Shown here one piece after another: positions 48,340 through 51,234 of a DNA stretch of 51,234 nt. The number at the start of each line of letters is the position of its first letter. The first letter of the stretch is position 1. The position numbers and the translations under genes are program-made. Origin of the DNA: Nemertoderma westbladi (lineage: Eukaryota; Xenacoelomorpha; Nemertodermatida; Nemertodermatidae); contig JAUCBJ010001759.1 of NCBI GenBank assembly GCA_032718475.1, positions 1 to 51,234 of the forward strand, read 5' to 3'. Below the pieces are notes generated by a model. It did not search any database. It saw nothing but the letters and a program-made list of their open reading frames with translations, and was not told the DNA's origin.

Positions 48340-48468
48340 ACCTATTGCCTAACTAAATCTGTTAGTTTTCTACTGCCTAACTAAATCCATTGGCTTTCTA
48401 CTGCCTAACTAAATCTGTTAGCTTTCTATTGCCTAACTAAATCCATTGGCTTTCCATTGCCTTATCTT
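48340..48468 (+). repeat. PFAS: 28-bp repeat with CTAAC, upstream of last PFAS exon
   Basis: GCCTAACTAAATC recurs with CTAAC at 48349, 48377, 48405 and 48433, an exact 28-bp period. Two flavours (CTGTTAG and CCATTGG) alternate, so the higher unit is 56 bp. CTAAC matches the branch-point consensus; the last copy is about 74 nt before the acceptor at 48510. A closer candidate, CTGAC, lies at about 48487. Confidence 0.85.
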
Positions 48469-48510
48469 AATTGTTTATGCTTTTGTCTGACTATCTTTCT
48501 TCTATTTTAG

Positions 48511-50140
48511 ATTACACGACGCTTGCAAGGCGATTACCGTATTAATGAGTGAGTTGGGTATCGCCGTAGACGGGGGTAAGGACTCTCTCAGCATGGCGGT
48601 GCGAGTGGGTGACGCAACCGTCAAGGCCCCGGGCTCCCTCGTAGTGTCTGCGTACGCGCCCTGCCCTGACATCCGTCTGGTAGTGACCCCGGACCTAAAG
48701 GTCCAACCTGGACGGAGTTCCGCCCTGCTGTGGGTCCGACTCGCCTCCATTCACCACCGACTCGGGGGCACCTCGTTGGCCCAGTGTCTCGGTAGTCTAG
48801 GCGACCAGGTTCCCGACGTTGACGACCCCCCTCTATTGGTCGCCCTCTTCAACGCCACGCAAGATCTCGTACGTGATGGCGTCATCCTCTCTGGTCATGA
48901 CGTCAGCGACGGTGGCGTCATCGTGTCTGTGCTGGAGATGGCGTTCGCGGGTAATTGCGGGTTGATTCTTCAGTTCGCTAAGGAGTCGCATCCACTGCGG
49001 GTTCTGTTCGGCGAGGAGGTTGGCATTGTTATAGAAGTGGCTGAGAAAGACAGCGATAAAGTCGTAGAGAAGTACAGGAAGTTGAACTTAAGTTGCAACG
49101 TCATCGGTGTCACCAACAACGAAGGATGCGGTTCTAGAGTTTTTGTAAAGTTCGGGGAAGATTTAGTTATTGATGAGAAGATGGTTGAGTTGAGAGACGC
49201 TTGGGAAGAGACGAGTTTCAAACTCGAGATGTTCCAAACGAACGCGCGTTGTGTCGCAGAGGAGCGTGCGACATTGACGACTCGCGAGACGCCGCCGTAC
49301 AAGGTGACCTTCCAACCCGAGATAACTGCGCCCCCCAGCGGGGAGTTTAGGGTAGCGGTTATCCGAGAAGAGGGTTCCAACGGTGACCGCGAGATGGTGC
49401 ACGCTTTCTACGCGGCGGGATTCCGCGTTTACGACGTGACCATGGTGGACATCGCCTCGGGTTCGCTACGACTTGACGGGTTCTCCGGGATCGCGTTCGT
49501 CGGCGGGTTCAGCTACGCGGACGTCCTCGGCTCCGCCAAGGGCTGGGCCGCCACGGCCACGTGCAACGAGACGGCTCGTCGCGAGTTCGAGGCCTTCCGC
49601 GCTCGCGACGACACCTTCTCGTTGGGCGTCTGCAATGGTTGCCAGTTGCTAGGTTACCTCGGGTGGATCGGGACCGGGTCCGACGACCGCTCCGAGGTGT
49701 TCCTCGCTCGGAACTCCTCGGAGCGCTTCGAGTCGCGATTCCCGGCGGTTCGCATCGAGGATTCCCCCTCGATCATGCTGGCCGGGATGGAGGGATCCGT
49801 GTTGGGCGTCTGGGTGGCCCACGGGGAGGGTCGGTTCACCTACTCGAGCCCCGCCGTCGAGCGGTTCGTTCGGGATCGCGGTTTAGTCGCGGTTTCCTAC
49901 GTGGACGATTCCGGGCTTCCCACCGAGGTTTACCCCGCCAATCCCAACGGCTCGCCCCACGGGGTCGCCGCCGTGGTCAGTCCGGACGGACGTCATCTCG
50001 GGATAATGCCCCACCCCGAGCGCGTCGTGCTGCCATGGCAATGGGCGTGGAAGCCTGAGTCATGGCGGGACATGCCGGTGTCGCCTTGGATGCGAATGTT
50101 CCAGAACTCGTTGTCCTGGTGTCGCAGTCGGAAAAGCTAA
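48511..50140 (+). CDS. PFAS: PFAS terminal exon: AIRS-like C-half and glutaminase domain
   Basis: Acceptor CTTCTATTTTAG ends at 48510. The first base completes the Arg codon, then LHDACKAITVL leads into MSELGIAVDGGKDSLSMA; the ATG at 48545 is internal, not a start. SGHDVSDGG and EMAFAGNCGL follow in the second synthase half. From about 49350 (EFRVAVIREEGSNGDREM) comes the class I-type glutaminase domain that supplies ammonia: GGFSYADVLGSAKGWA, then LGVCNGCQLL with the catalytic Cys codon at 49631-49633, then MPHPER with His at 50012-50014 and Glu at 50018-50020, completing the Cys-His-Glu triad. The stop TAA is at 50138-50140. Coding GC rises sharply from about 49400 onward. No internal stop or frameshift. 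Confidence 0.97.
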
Positions 50141-50231
50141 TAGTCGCACTGTAAATTAATAACAAATCAATCGTTTAATCAGGAAATGTTATTATAATGT
50201 TATAATTGTAATTTAATAATTAGGGTTTATT

Positions 50232-50237
50232 AATAAA
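50232..50237 (+). promoter_or_regulatory. PFAS: Candidate polyadenylation signal AATAAA
   Basis: First AATAAA after the PFAS stop codon, about 92 bp downstream, in AT-rich DNA. A second at 50549-50554 is the alternative. RNA 3' ends are needed to choose. Confidence 0.5.
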
Positions 50238-50548
50238 TAATTGGGTGATTGTAAAGAGTAAATTGCTCCGTGGCAATTTTAGGTTTTTACCTTTATTATT
50301 ATATTTATTCCCTTGTTGTTATTATTGATTAATTAATCAAATTGTTAATTAACTATAATTGTTGTAATTAATTACTTTACTAATAATATTTTGTGACCCG
50401 ATTCACAGATACACTTCGCGGTGTCAGCGCTGCCACCTCGAGATGTATCTGTTTAACGGTATTTACTGCCACTTAATTTAATTAATTTCAAATGTTTATA
50501 ACGTAATCATTGTGGTGCTAATTAATTTAGTGTTTTTCATAATTTTCC

Positions 50549-50554
50549 AATAAA
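50549..50554 (+). promoter_or_regulatory. PFAS: Alternative polyadenylation signal AATAAA
   Basis: Second AATAAA downstream of PFAS, about 409 bp after the stop, with TTTATTGTAATT after it. Confidence 0.35.
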
Positions 50555-50627
50555 CAAATAATTTATTGTAATTATATATTTATATCGGCTAATCTGAGAA
50601 AATTGTATTATATGTGATAGATTGGGA

Positions 50628-50762
50628 GTCAGCTGTGGTGGGTCAGGTTTACAGAAGGTAAAGTTAGTGTGTGTCAGCAGTGGTGGGTCAGGTTTACAGA
50701 AGGTAAAGTTAGTTTGTGTCAGCAGTGGTGGGTCAGGTTTACATAAGGTAAAGTTAGTGTGT
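50628..50762 (+). repeat. 45-bp tandem repeat, three units
   Basis: Units start at 50628, 50673 and 50718 with GTCAGC(A/T)GTGGTGGGTCAGG and differ at only a few bases. They sit immediately before the RTE-like RT that begins near 50774, so they may be part of that element or mark its truncation point. Confidence 0.95.
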
Positions 50763-50773
50763 GTGGCAAGTTG

Positions 50774-51234
50774 GTGCCAGTTCCCAAGAAGGGCAACCTA
50801 ACACTCTATGGTTCTTTTCGGGGAATCTCATTGATCTCGATTGCTGCAAAGCTATACAATAGAATTATATTAAATCGCATCAGGGATCCCATTGAGAGAC
50901 TGCTCCGTGGAAATCAGAATGGGTTCCGTAAAGGTCGTGGGACCATGGAGCCCATTTTGGCACTTAGAAGGATAATTGAAGAGTTATCAAAAAAGAAAGA
51001 CAGGCATCTGGTTGTTATCTTTGTTGACTTCTTCAAGGCCTTTGATTCAGTCTCTCGCTCACGTATGTTCAGCATACTTTCATTATATGGGATTCCTGAT
51101 GAAATTATTGCAGCAATCAGATCAGTATGCGATGGTTCGACAACATTTGTGTCTACTGTTGACGGTGACACAGAACCATTTGAAGTGTTATGGGGCGTCC
51201 TCCAAGGAGACACACTTGCAGCATTCTTGTTCAT
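50774..51234 (+). pseudogene. RTE-like LINE reverse transcriptase, 5'-truncated, runs off right edge
   Basis: A + strand frame, open to the window end, reads VPVPKKGNLTLYGSFRGISL, then LLRGNQNGFRKGRGTMEPIL, then VVIFVDFFKAFDSVSRSRMF (motif A) and VLWGVLQGDTLAAFLF (motif B region; intact copies usually have QGD.L.PFLF). It has no start codon at its beginning, so it is the middle of a longer protein whose 5' part is missing. The opposite-strand frame over the same bases is a shadow. Family assignment rests on FVDF.KAFDS and QGDTL, typical of RTE-like elements. Whether the rest is intact cannot be seen. Confidence 0.8.

Larger units (their letters stand above)
9284..50140 (+). other. PFAS: PFAS gene, 3' part (four exons, three introns)
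   Basis: FGAM synthase converts FGAR, ATP and glutamine to FGAM in the cytosol (de novo purine pathway, step 4). The four exons (212, 795, 282 and 1630 bp) splice in phase to about 972 codons with consensus GT..AG borders, and align throughout with the single-chain animal enzyme from the GRG.HVVAGTAGYCFGN block to the C-terminus. Introns are 22,595, 333 and 15,010 bp. The first exon here begins exactly on a codon (phase 0). The missing N-terminal region (FGAR-AT N-domain, linker and the ETHNFP motif) must lie upstream of the window, or upstream exons may have been lost; I find none to the left. No inactivating change is seen in the visible exons. Confidence 0.93.
50141..50627 (+). other. PFAS: PFAS 3' UTR and downstream AT-rich DNA
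   Basis: AT-rich sequence after the stop codon with two AATAAA hexamers. No other gene. A short GC-richer patch at 50397-50450 (ACAGATACACTTCG...GAGATGTATCTGT) can form an inverted repeat with AGATACA/TGTATCT arms. Confidence 0.7.

Noticed and set aside
48545-48547. ATG at 48545 as the start of a separate 531-residue gene
   Set aside because: Conserved PFAS residues precede it (LHDACKAITVL) back to the acceptor at 48510, and the phase joins the exon ending at 33500.
50914-51234. Minus-strand 106-codon frame at the right edge
   Set aside because: Shadow of the + strand reverse transcriptase, which has motif A and QGDTL in the correct order.

Overview
This is eukaryotic nuclear DNA from an animal, probably a marine invertebrate; I cannot name the species. 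Evidence: introns with GT..AG borders, AT-rich introns around GC-richer exons, several classes of non-LTR retrotransposon (PHD/endonuclease type, Jockey/CR1-like, RTE-like with TAG tails), two BEL/Pao LTR retroelements, and very large tandem arrays. I see no bacterial gene, operon, CRISPR array or credible tRNA/rRNA gene.

The only host gene I can support is PFAS (phosphoribosylformylglycinamidine synthase, step 4 of de novo purine synthesis), on the + strand. Four exons are visible: 9284-9495, 32091-32885, 33219-33500 and 48511-50140. They join in phase and encode about 972 residues, roughly the C-terminal three quarters of the enzyme, through to the stop codon. The upstream exons lie off the left edge. 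About 2.9 kb of coding sequence is spread over 41 kb because introns of 22.6 kb and 15.0 kb are filled with satellites and transposons.

Layout. 1-4491: decayed BEL/Pao element on the minus strand, cut by the window edge. 5.2-6.0 kb: GC-rich tandem repeats. 6.3-8.0 kb: minus-strand LINE remnant with a PHD finger fused to an endonuclease, reverse transcriptase (RT) lost. 8702-9231: a perfect (TG)265 tract ending 52 bp before a PFAS exon. 9501-10115: 26-bp minisatellite starting inside the splice donor. 10116-19185: insertion carrying a BEL/Pao gag-protease with its RT deleted. 19186-28512: the same 26-bp minisatellite resumes for about 358 units. 28.5-31.4 kb: RTE fragments and a CR1/Jockey-like RT. 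33.8-41.7 kb: nested LINEs. 41.7-48.1 kb: 51-bp minisatellite of about 126 units with higher-order structure. 48.5-50.1 kb: last PFAS exon. 50.8 kb to the right edge: another RTE-like RT.

The most interesting signal is how the repeats sit on the PFAS transcript. A long UG tract precedes one exon, the pyrimidine-rich 26-bp array begins at the +6 base of the same exon's donor and appears to contain no AG dinucleotide over more than 9 kb, and a four-copy CTAAC repeat precedes the last exon. Each could affect splicing or bind RNA-binding proteins. That is inference from sequence; nothing here proves function. The very long open frames inside the arrays are arithmetic by-products of repeat length and are not annotated as genes.
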